Shown piece after piece: positions 31,027 to 39,764 of a stretch of 44,209 nucleotides of DNA. The DNA lies in NCBI GenBank assembly GCA_025996865.1, contig BNTV01000025.1, positions 1-44,209 on the forward strand, in the 5' to 3' direction. The notes below the pieces were generated by a model, which searched no databases, was not told where the DNA came from, and saw only the letters and a list, made by a program, of their open reading frames with translations. The stretch's first letter is position 1. Each line of letters begins with the position of its first letter. The position numbers were made by a program, and so were the translations under genes. The DNA comes from Bacteroidia bacterium (GTDB taxonomy: Bacteria; Bacteroidota; Bacteroidia; Bacteroidales; Azobacteroidaceae).

Positions 31027-32540
31027 ATGTTACGGAATATCTGGATAGAACGGTGCAGTTATTCCCCAATAAAACGGCGATTGATGATATTCATAAATCA
31101 TTGACTTTTAGTCAGGTAAAAAAACAGGCGCAGGCGCTCGCAGGACTTATTATCGAACAAGGCTTGCTAAACAAACCTGTTGCTGTTTATATGCAAAAAG
31201 GATGCGACATGGTTGTCAGTTTTGCAGCCATTAATTATTCCGGGAATTTTTATGTTCCTGTTGACCTGAAATCGCCGGAAAGCCGTATTAAAAACACTTT
31301 TGATTCCCTTTATTCTAAAGTAGTTATAACGAATAAGGCGAATCACGACAAACTTAAATCTTTTTTCAAAGGAAGAATTATCCTTATTGAAGATGCCGAA
31401 CAACATTCTTCTGTACGGGAAGATTTGATTCAAAAGCAGTTAGAACAGGTGATAGATACCGATCCTGTCTATTCGATTTTTACTTCCGGTTCAACCGGAA
31501 ATCCCAAGGGAGTGGTCATTTCTCATCGCGGAGTTATTGATTATATTGACTGGGCGATTTCGACTTTTAACATCAATGAAAAAGCAATCATTGCCAATCA
31601 GGCGCCTTTCTATTTCGACAATTCGACGCTCGACCTTTATTTGATGTTTGGCGCCGGCGCCACTTTAGTTATTGTTCCGGAAGAGCATTATGCATTTCCT
31701 GCCAAACTGATTGATTTACTCAATGAGAAAAAGATAAATTTTGTGTTTTGGGTGCCGTTTGTGCTTATCAATGTGGCAAACTATAAGCTGCTTGAACAAA
31801 AGAAACCCGAATATCTTGAAAAAATTCTGTTTGCAGGCGAAGTAATGCCTAATAAACACCTCAATTATTGGCGGAAAAATTTGCCTGACTGTTTGTATGC
31901 CAATTTATATGGCCCGACGGAAATTACAGTCGATTCTACCTATTACATTGTGGATAGGGAATTTTCCGACGAGGAACCTTTGCCGATAGGAAAGCCGTGC
32001 AGAAACAGTGGGATTTTAATTCTTACCGACGATAATCGGGCTGGCAAAGTCAATGAAATGGGTGAGTTATGCGTGAGAGGATCTTCTTTGGCGATGGGTT
32101 ACTATAATGATTTTGAAAAAACAGCGAAAGCTTTTGTACAAAACCCGCTCAACATACATTATCCGGAAATGATTTATCGTACAGGCGATACGGCTTACTG
32201 GAACGAGCGCGGAGAGGTGATGTATGTCGGACGCAAAGATTTTCAAATCAAACACAACGGTTATCGAATTGAATTGGGCGAAATTGAAAATGCAGTTCTG
32301 GGAACGGAATTGGTTGATGTAACTTGCGTCGTCTATGACAGTGCGAACAAAGAAATTGTAATGTTTTATCAAGCTGCTGATGAATTGAGTATCGGCGAAT
32401 TTCGGAAAAAAATCCTGCTGTTTATCCCGAAATACATGGTACCGACGAAATATCACCGATTGGAAAAATTCCCGCTCAGTGCGAATGGGAAAATCGACCG
32501 GTTGAAACTGGCTGAAATGATAGATATCGTAAAAAGGTAA
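31017..32540 (+). CDS. AMP-forming acyl/aminoacyl ligase (DltA-like)
   Basis: The 507-residue enzyme has the adenylation-domain motifs in order: ALAGLIIEQGLLNKPVAVYM, the phosphate loop FTSGSTGNPKGVVISHRG, LYGPTEITVDSTYY, the hinge YRTGDTAYWNERGEVMYVGR, and the C-terminal lysine region SANGKIDRLKLAEM with K about 497. Stand-alone enzymes of this size activate an amino acid or short acid as AMP ester and load it on a separate carrier protein, as DltA does with D-alanine. Two carrier-protein genes follow within 4 kb and a GNAT gene two bases downstream, so a carrier-bound group is probably passed to an amino sugar. The substrate is unknown. Confidence 0.85.
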   Translation: MQINVTEYLDRTVQLFPNKTAIDDIHKSLTFSQVKKQAQALAGLIIEQGLLNKPVAVYMQKGCDMVVSFAAINYSGNFYVPVDLKSPESRIKNTFDSLYSKVVITNKANHDKLKSFFKGRIILIEDAEQHSSVREDLIQKQLEQVIDTDPVYSIFTSGSTGNPKGVVISHRGVIDYIDWAISTFNINEKAIIANQAPFYFDNSTLDLYLMFGAGATLVIVPEEHYAFPAKLIDLLNEKKINFVFWVPFVLINVANYKLLEQKKPEYLEKILFAGEVMPNKHLNYWRKNLPDCLYANLYGPTEITVDSTYYIVDREFSDEEPLPIGKPCRNSGILILTDDNRAGKVNEMGELCVRGSSLAMGYYNDFEKTAKAFVQNPLNIHYPEMIYRTGDTAYWNERGEVMYVGRKDFQIKHNGYRIELGEIENAVLGTELVDVTCVVYDSANKEIVMFYQAADELSIGEFRKKILLFIPKYMVPTKYHRLEKFPLSANGKIDRLKLAEMIDIVKR

Positions 32541-32544
32541 TGTG

Positions 32545-33351
32545 ATGGAAATTGTTCGGGATTATAATCATATCCGACAACTGACCGTTGATATAAAATC
32601 ATACAACGAAAGGTTTATAACCAATTTTTTTATGGGTGAATCTCGTTGTAATTTGCTGATAAAAAACGAATTGATTTATACGGTTACATTTGGTAGATGT
32701 GCTTTTATCCTATACAAAGATCACGATTTTTATCATGTTTATTATTGGGCAACAGGTATAAACGACTTGTCGGAAGGCTTACAACAATTGATAAAACAGT
32801 ATCGGAATGAGATTTTTGTTGCCGATATTATTGGGATAGATGCTGATATCCGGCAGATTTCGGGACAGTTTGAACAGGCTGGGTTTAGTGCATATTCTAA
32901 ATTGTTCAGGATGAGCCGGATAAAAGAGATAGACAGTCCGTATGTGCAAAATTCAAATATAGAATATGCAAATTCGGAACAGACAGAAGAAATACAAGCT
33001 CTTTTGGAAACCTATTTTGACCGATACAGCGAACAAATTCCTTTAAAGGAAGATATTTTGCAATGGATTGAAGATAAAAGAGTTATTGTTTTTTTAGAAG
33101 ATGAGTTGATAATTGGGATTGTCATATTTGAGATTGCCGGTTTGACTTCTTATTTGCGGTATTGGTTTACACATCCGGCTTATCGTGACAGGAAAATCGG
33201 CTCAGCAATGCTCAGACGCTTTTTTTATGAATGTCGTCATACCAGGCGGCAACTATTTTGGGTAATTGCTTCTAACGAAAATGCAATTGTACGGTATAAA
33301 CATTATGGTTTTGAACAGGAACAATTGTTTGATATAATAATGAAAAAATAA
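32545..33351 (+). CDS. GNAT-family acyltransferase
   Basis: From ATG at 32545 (a GTG three bases earlier is in frame) this gives 268 residues. The C-terminal half is a GNAT fold: QIPLKEDILQWIEDKRVIVF, then IVIFEIAGLTSYLRYWFTHPAYRDRKIGSAML (acyl-CoA/ACP pyrophosphate loop near residues 212-222, given here as two pieces of one strand-helix unit) and VIASNENAIVRYKHYGFEQE. The N-terminal half may be a second, diverged GNAT-like domain. It lies between the ligase and the first carrier-protein gene. By position it may move the carrier-bound group to the amino group of the sugar. Confidence 0.75.
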   Translation: MEIVRDYNHIRQLTVDIKSYNERFITNFFMGESRCNLLIKNELIYTVTFGRCAFILYKDHDFYHVYYWATGINDLSEGLQQLIKQYRNEIFVADIIGIDADIRQISGQFEQAGFSAYSKLFRMSRIKEIDSPYVQNSNIEYANSEQTEEIQALLETYFDRYSEQIPLKEDILQWIEDKRVIVFLEDELIIGIVIFEIAGLTSYLRYWFTHPAYRDRKIGSAMLRRFFYECRHTRRQLFWVIASNENAIVRYKHYGFEQEQLFDIIMKK

Positions 33352-33413
33352 AATATATGAAACCCGCATGCAAAAGTTGCACCAAAGAGCATGAAAAAAC
33401 AAATTATTTACAC

Positions 33414-33644
33414 ATGAAACAACAGATTATTGAAATTTTAACGGAATTGCGTCCTGAATTTGATTTCACTCAGGACGTTGATTTTATTGAAGCCGGGATG
33501 CTTGACTCTTTTGACGTGATAATGCTTGTCAATACACTCGACGAAAAATTGGGTATTTCGATTGACGGAATGGATGTCGTGCCCGAAAATTTTTCATCGG
33601 CAGAAAAAATAGAAGCTTTATTAAAGAAAAACGGAGTGAAATGA
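33414..33644 (+). CDS. Acyl carrier protein
   Basis: From ATG at 33414 the protein has 76 residues. An upstream in-frame ATG at 33357 adds 19 cysteine-rich residues that do not belong to the fold. The phosphopantetheine-attachment serine is S32 in EAGMLDSFDVIMLV, followed by the acidic helix III region with GMDVVPENFSSAEKIEALLK. It overlaps the ketoacyl synthase III gene by four bases. It probably carries the group activated by the ligase or the acyl chain begun by the synthase. The 30 bases around its start recur, with two mismatches, at the start of the GT61 gene. Confidence 0.88.
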   Translation: MKQQIIEILTELRPEFDFTQDVDFIEAGMLDSFDVIMLVNTLDEKLGISIDGMDVVPENFSSAEKIEALLKKNGVK

Positions 33645-34711
33645 GTTTGAAATTTACCTACCATAATAAGCGTATCTGTGGAATATTGACGGTTTTGCCT
33701 CAACGGGAAGTCCTCTTTGAGGAAGAAATGGACAATTATAATTTTTCCCCGGCCAAATCAATGAAGTTGAAATTGGCCATGGGTTTCAACAAACATCGCA
33801 TTGTGGATGAAAACACGAATGTCTCGGATTTAGCCGTTTTTGGTATCAACTATTTGTTGAATAATCAATTGATTAAAAAAGAAGATATCAGCGCTTTGAT
33901 ACTTGTAACACAATCTCCCGAACATTTTTTGCCGGCCACGAGCAATATTATTCAGGGAAAAGCAGACCTCGGGACAGACATGTTGTGTATGGACATCAAC
34001 CAGGGATGCGGAGGATTTGTTATAGGGTTGATGCAGGCCTATTCACTGCTTGAACAACAGGAGATTAAAAAGGTACTCCTGATAAATGCGGACGTTCTCA
34101 GCCATAAAGTGAGCAAACGCGACCGCAACAGTTATCCGCTTGTAGGCGATGCTGCCTGTCTGACTGTTGTCGAACGGAGTGAAACTCCCGAAACAATCCA
34201 TGCCGTGGTAAATATGGATGGGAGAGGGGCTTCTGCAATACAGATACCTGCCGGAGGCTTTAAAATGCCGGGCACGCCGGAAACCGCTGAAGTGAAAGAA
34301 GATGAAAATGGAAATTTCCGGAGTTTGGAAAATCTGGTGATGAAAGGGGATGAAGTCTTCAATTTTGTACAAACCAAAGTTCCCCCGATGATTGAAGAAC
34401 TTTTGAAGATTGCCGGGAAAACAACGGACGAAATTGATTATTATTTCTTTCATCAACCGAATAAATTTATGCTTAATAAGTTGGCCGATAAAATAGGGGT
34501 TCCGCGTGAAAAAATGCCGTCGAATGTCGTTGAAAATTTCGGGAATGCAAGTGGAGCCACGATTCCAACGGCTGTGAGTTTTAATTTAGGTGATGTTGCA
34601 CTTACCCATTCTTATGAGGTTTGTTTCTCCGGTTTTGGCATTGGGTTGACTTGGGCGGCGATTGTGCAAAAATTAGAAAAATTGAAGTTTAACGAAATTA
34701 TATATTATTGA
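33641..34711 (+). CDS. 3-oxoacyl-ACP synthase III-like enzyme
   Basis: The 356-residue thiolase-fold enzyme has the FabH-type triad: C123 (MDINQGCGGFVIG), H271 (YYFFHQPNKFM) and N302 (ENFGNASGATIP). It condenses an acyl-CoA with malonyl-ACP. It lies between two carrier-protein genes and is followed by a short-chain reductase, so it is a dedicated rather than housekeeping synthase. With the reductase it could make a 3-hydroxyacyl-ACP such as 3-hydroxybutyryl for N-acylation of an amino sugar; that use is inferred. Related KAS III proteins also make amide or ester bonds in natural products. Confidence 0.88.
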   Translation: MSLKFTYHNKRICGILTVLPQREVLFEEEMDNYNFSPAKSMKLKLAMGFNKHRIVDENTNVSDLAVFGINYLLNNQLIKKEDISALILVTQSPEHFLPATSNIIQGKADLGTDMLCMDINQGCGGFVIGLMQAYSLLEQQEIKKVLLINADVLSHKVSKRDRNSYPLVGDAACLTVVERSETPETIHAVVNMDGRGASAIQIPAGGFKMPGTPETAEVKEDENGNFRSLENLVMKGDEVFNFVQTKVPPMIEELLKIAGKTTDEIDYYFFHQPNKFMLNKLADKIGVPREKMPSNVVENFGNASGATIPTAVSFNLGDVALTHSYEVCFSGFGIGLTWAAIVQKLEKLKFNEIIYY

Positions 34712-34713
34712 AA

Positions 34714-34932
34714 ATGGATGAATTTCTGGAACAAATGGCTGATATTTTTGAAGTGGACGCCGTTGATTTAAATGATAATCTGGAAGATTTTGACGCTTGG
34801 GATTCGTTGACCCAATTGACAATTATTTCTTTGGCAGATGAAAATCATGGTGTAACCATTTCCGCCAAAGAACTTCGGGATGCAAAAACCATTGGAGGCT
34901 TGAAAGAGCTGTTATTACCCCCAACCCCCTGA
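34714..34932 (+). CDS. Second acyl carrier protein
   Basis: The ATG at 34714 gives 72 residues; a TTG six bases earlier overlaps the preceding stop. S31 in DFDAWDSLTQLTII is the phosphopantetheine site. The rest shows normal carrier-protein helices (LADENHGVTISAKELRDAKT) and a proline-rich end. It differs clearly from the first carrier protein 1.2 kb upstream, which suggests that the two hold different groups or meet different partners: one the ligase, the other the ketoacyl synthase and reductase. Confidence 0.85.
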   Translation: MDEFLEQMADIFEVDAVDLNDNLEDFDAWDSLTQLTIISLADENHGVTISAKELRDAKTIGGLKELLLPPTP

Positions 34933-34953
34933 AGGGAATTTACAGACTGTGAA

Positions 34954-35703
34954 ATGGAACAAAAATCTTACATTTTGATCACGGGCGCTTCTTCGGGCTT
35001 TGGGCGCGAAATCGCTGTTCGACTGTCGGAAAATAATCCGGTCATTCTCCATGGCCGCGACAAGGAACGGCTGATGAAAACTTTAGCTGCATGTAGTCCG
35101 GCCGGTAAACATTTGATATGGGAATTTGATTTGTCGGATGTAAACGGAGTGGAAGAATCATTGACTCATTTTTTGTTGGAAAATAATTGTGTAGTCGGCG
35201 GATTCGTACATTCGGCGGGATATATGAAAATGTTACCGTTAAAAGTTCTGTCTGTCGATGCTTTCCGGCAATCTTTCGATGTGAATGTGATTTCGGCGGG
35301 AATGATTGCCAAAGTCTTGATGAAACGGAAAGTCAATCAAGGCGCTTTGAAAAGTATAGTTTTGATTTCCAGCAATGTAAGTAATTTCGGAGTAAAAGCC
35401 ATGAGCGCTTATGCCGCTTCCAAATCGGCGGTTGACGGATTGATGCGTTGTTTGGCTGTTGAGTTGGCGCCTGCCGTGCGAGTCAATTCCGTATTACCGG
35501 GTGGCGTTCGGACGGCGATGACGGAACAAATCTATCAGAATGAGGAAATTACGGAAAAAGTAGATGCTACTTATCCGCTTGGGCCGGGAACGCCTTCGGA
35601 CATAGCCGGTGCGGTAAAGTTTTTACTGAGTGATGATGCGCGTTGGATTACCGGTCAACAATTGTTTGTTGACGGAGGGAGAACAATCAATATTACAGTA
35701 TGA
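34954..35703 (+). CDS. Short-chain dehydrogenase, FabG-like
   Basis: The 249-residue Rossmann enzyme has the nucleotide loop ITGASSGFGREIAVR (about 8-22), VHSAGYMKML in place of NAG, the catalytic serine in IVLISSNVSN and YxxxK as MSAYAASKSAVDGLM. The C-terminal FLLSDDARWITGQQLFVDGG is typical of 3-oxoacyl-ACP reductases. It is encoded after the second carrier protein and overlaps the next GNAT gene by four bases (ATGA). It likely reduces the 3-oxo group made by the KAS III. Other uses, such as reduction of a keto sugar, cannot be excluded. Confidence 0.85.
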   Translation: MEQKSYILITGASSGFGREIAVRLSENNPVILHGRDKERLMKTLAACSPAGKHLIWEFDLSDVNGVEESLTHFLLENNCVVGGFVHSAGYMKMLPLKVLSVDAFRQSFDVNVISAGMIAKVLMKRKVNQGALKSIVLISSNVSNFGVKAMSAYAASKSAVDGLMRCLAVELAPAVRVNSVLPGGVRTAMTEQIYQNEEITEKVDATYPLGPGTPSDIAGAVKFLLSDDARWITGQQLFVDGGRTINITV

Positions 35704-36272
35704 AAAGTATGAAAAAATTACCGGAAGATTTTACTTTGGAACGTTATGGATTGCAAGTCCGGCTTGTGAATGAGGATGATGCGGAGTTTATTGTGGCTTT
35801 GCGTACAGATCCCCGTTTGAGCAGGTATATCCACGAAACTTCTCCCAGTGTTGAAGACCAGAAGCAATGGATAAGGAACTACAAAAAGCGGGAAGCACAA
35901 GGTTTGGATTATTATTTTATGTTTTCGGTAAATAGTGTGCGACAAGGTCTTGCGAGAATTTACGATATTACGGAAGATTCGTTTACGCAGGGAAGCTGGG
36001 TGTTTTCGCCCGATGCTTTTTTAGGAGCTTCCGTACTTGGGAATATCATCAGTTCCGAAATAGGATTTGAATTTTTAGATAAAAAAATTTTGTATAGCGA
36101 TGCCCGCCGCGACAATAATACGCATCGGTTTGTACAATCATTCGGTCCCGAAATTATTAAAACCGACGAATTGAATATTTATTATAAAATATTGCCGGAA
36201 GGTTTCAACCAAGGGAAACAGAAACATATCGGGCGGGCGATGAAAGTTATGCAATTGCAATCACAGAATTAA
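35700..36272 (+). CDS. GNAT-family N-acyltransferase
   Basis: The 190-residue protein resembles the RimJ/RimL-type GNAT acyltransferases of sugar loci: RLVNEDDAEFIVALRTDPR, SVEDQKQWIRNYKKREAQG, YYFMFSVNSVRQGLARIYDI, then GASVLGNIISSEIGFEFLD and VQSFGPEIIKTDELNIYYK. It starts inside the stop of the reductase gene, so the acyl group is probably made and used by neighbouring products. It may N-acylate the 3-amino sugar of the FdtA/FdtB pathway. A 203-base part (35781-35983) is duplicated, at roughly 86% identity by eye, inside the broken flippase gene at 39533-39735. Confidence 0.82.
   Translation: MKSMKKLPEDFTLERYGLQVRLVNEDDAEFIVALRTDPRLSRYIHETSPSVEDQKQWIRNYKKREAQGLDYYFMFSVNSVRQGLARIYDITEDSFTQGSWVFSPDAFLGASVLGNIISSEIGFEFLDKKILYSDARRDNNTHRFVQSFGPEIIKTDELNIYYKILPEGFNQGKQKHIGRAMKVMQLQSQN
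35781..35983 (+). repeat. Source copy of a 203-bp GNAT-gene duplication
   Basis: This stretch aligns without gaps with 39533-39735. The last ~50 bases are identical (ending GAAGATTCGTT), while the middle has scattered, mostly third-position, changes. Confidence 0.85.
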
Positions 36273-36283
36273 AAAGAAAAAAG

Positions 36284-37171
36284 ATGAAAGATTTCTTAAA
36301 AAAAATATTTCCTAAAAATATAATAGACAGATACATAAAATATAAAATTTACAAGAATAGATATTTTGACAGTAAGGAGAATCTTGTTTATGCATACAAG
36401 AAAAAGCAGGGACTCCTAAATCATGCAGCTACAATAGAAACAATAGCAATCAGAGGTTCTAACACAGATTATACTTTTTTACCGCAATGGATTGATAATT
36501 CATATAACTTAGGATTGACAAGTAGCGATGTATATTTTAATTATCATTTATATTTGAAATCCAAAGAAATGTTTCCTAATTTGAAAAATGTAGTTTATAT
36601 CATGAATGGTTTTGCCAGCGGAATGTCCTCAATAAGGTTAAATGAAAAGTACAGGATGGTTTCCTATAAATACTTTTTTGATATTCCGTATCAGGAAGAC
36701 GGATTTATTGATGAAAAAATAGAGCGGAAAATTCTCAGAAAGTGTGAAAAAATCAGGATGGATGTTCCGGATGATTATAGGGGTTATGAAACAAAAAATT
36801 TTTTTATGCTGTCAACGGATGCCGGGTCCAGAGCAAAAACAATCTTAAGAGAGAACCAGAGAGAGCCGGACCAAATGATTTGGATAAAAAAAATAATAGA
36901 ACAAGTCATTGAAGATAAAAAAAATATCTTTTTTGTAATTCCGCCATATTCCACAAAACTGAAGGATAATCTGCCTTCTAAGGAGGAATTGTATAAAAAG
37001 ACGTATTCTTTGTTAGGTGATTATAAAGAGGCATCAAATGTACAATTGATAGATTTATATGATTCCGGTTTGTTTGATGATTCCGATATGGGCGATAATG
37101 ACCATTTCAATGAAAAAGGGGCGAAAAAATGTACAATGATCATCAAAGAGTATATTGATAAAAACGGGTAA
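36284..37171 (+). CDS. SGNH/GDSL-like protein of the polysaccharide locus
   Basis: The 295-residue protein has no signal peptide or membrane helix. Block I is probably AIRGSNTDYTFLPQW, with serine as nucleophile, followed by YNLGLTSSDVYFNYHLYLK, NVVYIMNGFASGM and a C-terminal block with DNDHFNEKGAKKCTMIIKEY that has the DxxH pair of SGNH esterases. I recall the same S-N-L-G-L-T-S-x-D pattern in DltD-like or acetyl-esterase proteins of capsule loci. It may add or remove O-acetyl groups on the glycan, but its family assignment is only moderate. It is very A+T-rich compared with its neighbours. Confidence 0.55.
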   Translation: MKDFLKKIFPKNIIDRYIKYKIYKNRYFDSKENLVYAYKKKQGLLNHAATIETIAIRGSNTDYTFLPQWIDNSYNLGLTSSDVYFNYHLYLKSKEMFPNLKNVVYIMNGFASGMSSIRLNEKYRMVSYKYFFDIPYQEDGFIDEKIERKILRKCEKIRMDVPDDYRGYETKNFFMLSTDAGSRAKTILRENQREPDQMIWIKKIIEQVIEDKKNIFFVIPPYSTKLKDNLPSKEELYKKTYSLLGDYKEASNVQLIDLYDSGLFDDSDMGDNDHFNEKGAKKCTMIIKEYIDKNG

Positions 37172-37197
37172 ACAAAAATATATATATTAGAAACGCA

Positions 37198-38745
37198 ATG
37201 TCGTCGGTAGCTGAAAATAATAAACGTATAGCCAGGAATACAATCTTTTTATATGTAAGACTGTTGTTTTCCATGGGTGTAAGTTTATATACCTCCAGGA
37301 TTGTTTTAGATGTGTTAGGTGTAGATGATTTTGGGATTAACGCAGTTGTCGGTAGCCTTATTGTGATGTTTTATTTTATCAACAATGCGATGGCCGGTGC
37401 GAGCGCCCGATTTCTCACTTTTGAATTGGGAAGCGATAATAAAGAAAAACTAAAGAAGACTTTTTCCGCTTCATTGACTGTTCACATTATCATTGCATTG
37501 ATAATCTTTGTGTTGGGAGAAACAATCGGTTTATGGTATCTGGAAAACAAGATGGTTATTCCCGAAGGGCGACTGGTTGCTGCCGGATGGGTTTATCATT
37601 TGGCATTGTTGAGTTCCGTCGTATCGATTACGCAAGTACCCTATACCGCCTCTATTATTTCGCATGAGAAAATGGATGTTTATGCTTATGTTGAAATCCT
37701 GAGTACGTGTTTAAAATTGTTGATTGTTTATTTATTGTTGATAGGAAATTTTGATAAACTGATACTTTATGCCATACTCACTTTATGTGTTTCTGTTATA
37801 GTTACTTTGATATATAGAGTGTATTGTATAAAACATTTTGAAGAATCCAAATACAAGTTTTCATTTGATAAAACGATTATCTATCCGATTTTTTCCTATT
37901 CTGTATGGAATTTATTGGGGAATATGGGATACACATTCAGCAAACAGGGGATCAATGTGATATTAAATTTGTTTTTTGGCGTAGCGGTCAATGCCGCTTG
38001 TGGAATAGCCGCACAGGTAGGTACGGCGATAAGCGCATTTTCAATGGATTTTTTGACGGCCGTAAAACCTCAAATAATTAAATACTATGCAAAGAATGAA
38101 ATAAGGGAAATGGAAAATTTAATGATTAACGCAACGAAGTATTCTTTTATATTACTTGTTGCTTTGTCAGTACCGATTATTTTGGAAATAGATTTTATCC
38201 TTGGTATTTGGTTGAAAAATACGCCGGAATATGCCGATATTTTTTGCCAGTTATTTATCGTGATGTTGTTGGTAGATATCCTGCGAATGAATTTGACTTT
38301 TGGAGTTGCTGCCACCGGCAAAATGAAAAATTTTAACATTATAACCGGAACAATCGGTTTGTCAGCACCGATAATTGCCTATTTATTATTGCGGTTGGTT
38401 AAAAATATGTATATACCCATACTGACAACAATTTGTATATACGGGATAGTATTTTTTGCTACACTGTTTATATTAAAATCGTTAATAAATGCGTTTTCTG
38501 TTGCGAGATTTTTAAAACAAGTTTTTCCACCCTGTCTGACCATATTGTTCGCATCGGCTATACTGCCGGTGTTTATCCGTTTGTCATTGGCAGAAGGTTG
38601 GTTGAGGTTGATTTTGGTTATTTTGTCGTCAATAATGGTTATTGCCGCCCTAACGTATTATCTTGCATTGAGTAAAGAAATGAGAGCGCGTGTTTTAATT
38701 TATAAACAAAAGTATATTGAACATGTTATGAAATTAATACGGTAA
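37198..38745 (+). CDS. wzx: Polysaccharide flippase (MATE/MOP superfamily, Wzx-type)
   Basis: The 515-residue protein has about 14 hydrophobic helices. The N-terminus has AENNKRIARNTIFLYVRLLF and TSRIVLDVLGVDDFGINAVV, the typical start of Wzx/polysaccharide transporters of the MOP superfamily in Bacteroidota. It would flip undecaprenyl-linked repeat units to the periplasmic face. A second, unrelated-looking flippase is encoded at 40972 and a broken third at 38750. Two intact flippases in one locus suggest either two different lipid-linked units or replacement of one by the other. Confidence 0.92.
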   Translation: MSSVAENNKRIARNTIFLYVRLLFSMGVSLYTSRIVLDVLGVDDFGINAVVGSLIVMFYFINNAMAGASARFLTFELGSDNKEKLKKTFSASLTVHIIIALIIFVLGETIGLWYLENKMVIPEGRLVAAGWVYHLALLSSVVSITQVPYTASIISHEKMDVYAYVEILSTCLKLLIVYLLLIGNFDKLILYAILTLCVSVIVTLIYRVYCIKHFEESKYKFSFDKTIIYPIFSYSVWNLLGNMGYTFSKQGINVILNLFFGVAVNAACGIAAQVGTAISAFSMDFLTAVKPQIIKYYAKNEIREMENLMINATKYSFILLVALSVPIILEIDFILGIWLKNTPEYADIFCQLFIVMLLVDILRMNLTFGVAATGKMKNFNIITGTIGLSAPIIAYLLLRLVKNMYIPILTTICIYGIVFFATLFILKSLINAFSVARFLKQVFPPCLTILFASAILPVFIRLSLAEGWLRLILVILSSIMVIAALTYYLALSKEMRARVLIYKQKYIEHVMKLIR

Positions 38746-38749
38746 TAAA

Positions 38750-39745
38750 TTGGATACAAAAAATTCATATAAACAAGTTGTTAAATCCTTCGGTCTTTTC
38801 GGCGGAGTACAGGTTTTTGACATTATCATCGGCTTGGTTCGTTCCAAAGTTCTTGCCGAATTGTTGGGAACGGTTGGAGTAGGTCTGAATAATTTGATAC
38901 AACAACCCTTAAATCTAATCAGTACGGCTACCGGTTTGGGAATTAGTTTTTCGGGAGTGAGAGACATTGCGGCGGCTAATGGAGAAAACGATGTCGAAAA
39001 AATCAGTAAAACAATGGTTACCGTCAGGCGATGGGCTTGGCTGACAGGGATTATCGGCATGTTGGTTGTTATTTTCTTTTCTCCTTTGTTGTACAAATTG
39101 ACCTTTAATGAAGGAGATGTTGGTATTGATTATTCGAGTGATTATAAGGATTTTATACTTCTTTCGGTGATTTTGCTCATGACAGCGGTAAGCGGTGGCC
39201 AGACAGCCATACTGAAAGGCATTCGAAAATTGAAAGATACCGCGAAAACCGGCTTGTTCGGTTCTTTTAGCGATGGTATGGATATGGCAAAAGTCGGGCT
39301 ATATACGACCGGTGCAAACATGACTTACCGGTATGTGGGACTGGTTTTTACCGCTATTTCGATTGATTATTTTCCAAGATTAGTCGGGGTACAATCCAAT
39401 AAGAAAGAAATGGCTGAAACCGTTAATCAACAGTCGGAAATTGCCATATTAGTTGTAGCGCCGTTAATGATTATATACACTGCTTTTCTTCCTGTGATTG
39501 TAAAGATTTTGAACACATCCGAGTTTTTACTGGCGGAGTTTATTGTGGCTTTGCGCACCGATCCCCGTTTAAGTAGATATATTCATGAAACTTCTCCGGG
39601 TATTGAAAATCAGAAAGAATGGATAAGGAACTATAAAAACAGGGAAGCCGAAGGGGTGGATTATTATTTTATGTTTTCGGTAGATAGTGTGCGACAAGGT
39701 CTTGCGAGAATTTACGATATTACGGAAGATTCGTTAGTTTCATAA
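38750..39745 (+). pseudogene. Broken O-antigen flippase fused to a GNAT fragment
   Basis: The frame (TTG start, 331 codons) begins like the intact flippase at 40972-42477 (KSFGLFGGVQVFDIIIGLVR, IRKLKDTAKTGLFGSF). It lacks about 90 residues after about position 172, covering roughly three membrane helices, resumes at MTYRYVGLVFTAISIDYFPR, and is cut again after KILNTSEFLL. From nucleotide 39533 it carries 68 residues from the middle of the GNAT gene (AEFIVALRTDPRLSRYIHET through ARIYDITEDS) and then a stop. The product cannot be a functional transporter or acyltransferase. It records at least two recombination events in this locus. The intact copy follows about 1.2 kb downstream. Confidence 0.88.
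39533..39735 (+). repeat. Duplicated GNAT-gene segment inside the broken flippase
   Basis: This is the second copy of 35781-35983, in the same reading frame of the encoded peptide. Directly after it, about 30 bases (39741-39770) resemble the leader and start of the first acyl carrier protein gene (33390-33419) with only two mismatches. Confidence 0.85.
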
Positions 39746-39764
39746 AAAAACAAATTAATTACAC

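Noticed and set aside
33357..33413. Cysteine-containing N-terminal extension of the first acyl carrier protein
   Set aside because: The carrier fold begins at the ATG at 33414, and the extension would be unusual for the family, although the in-frame ATG is noted.
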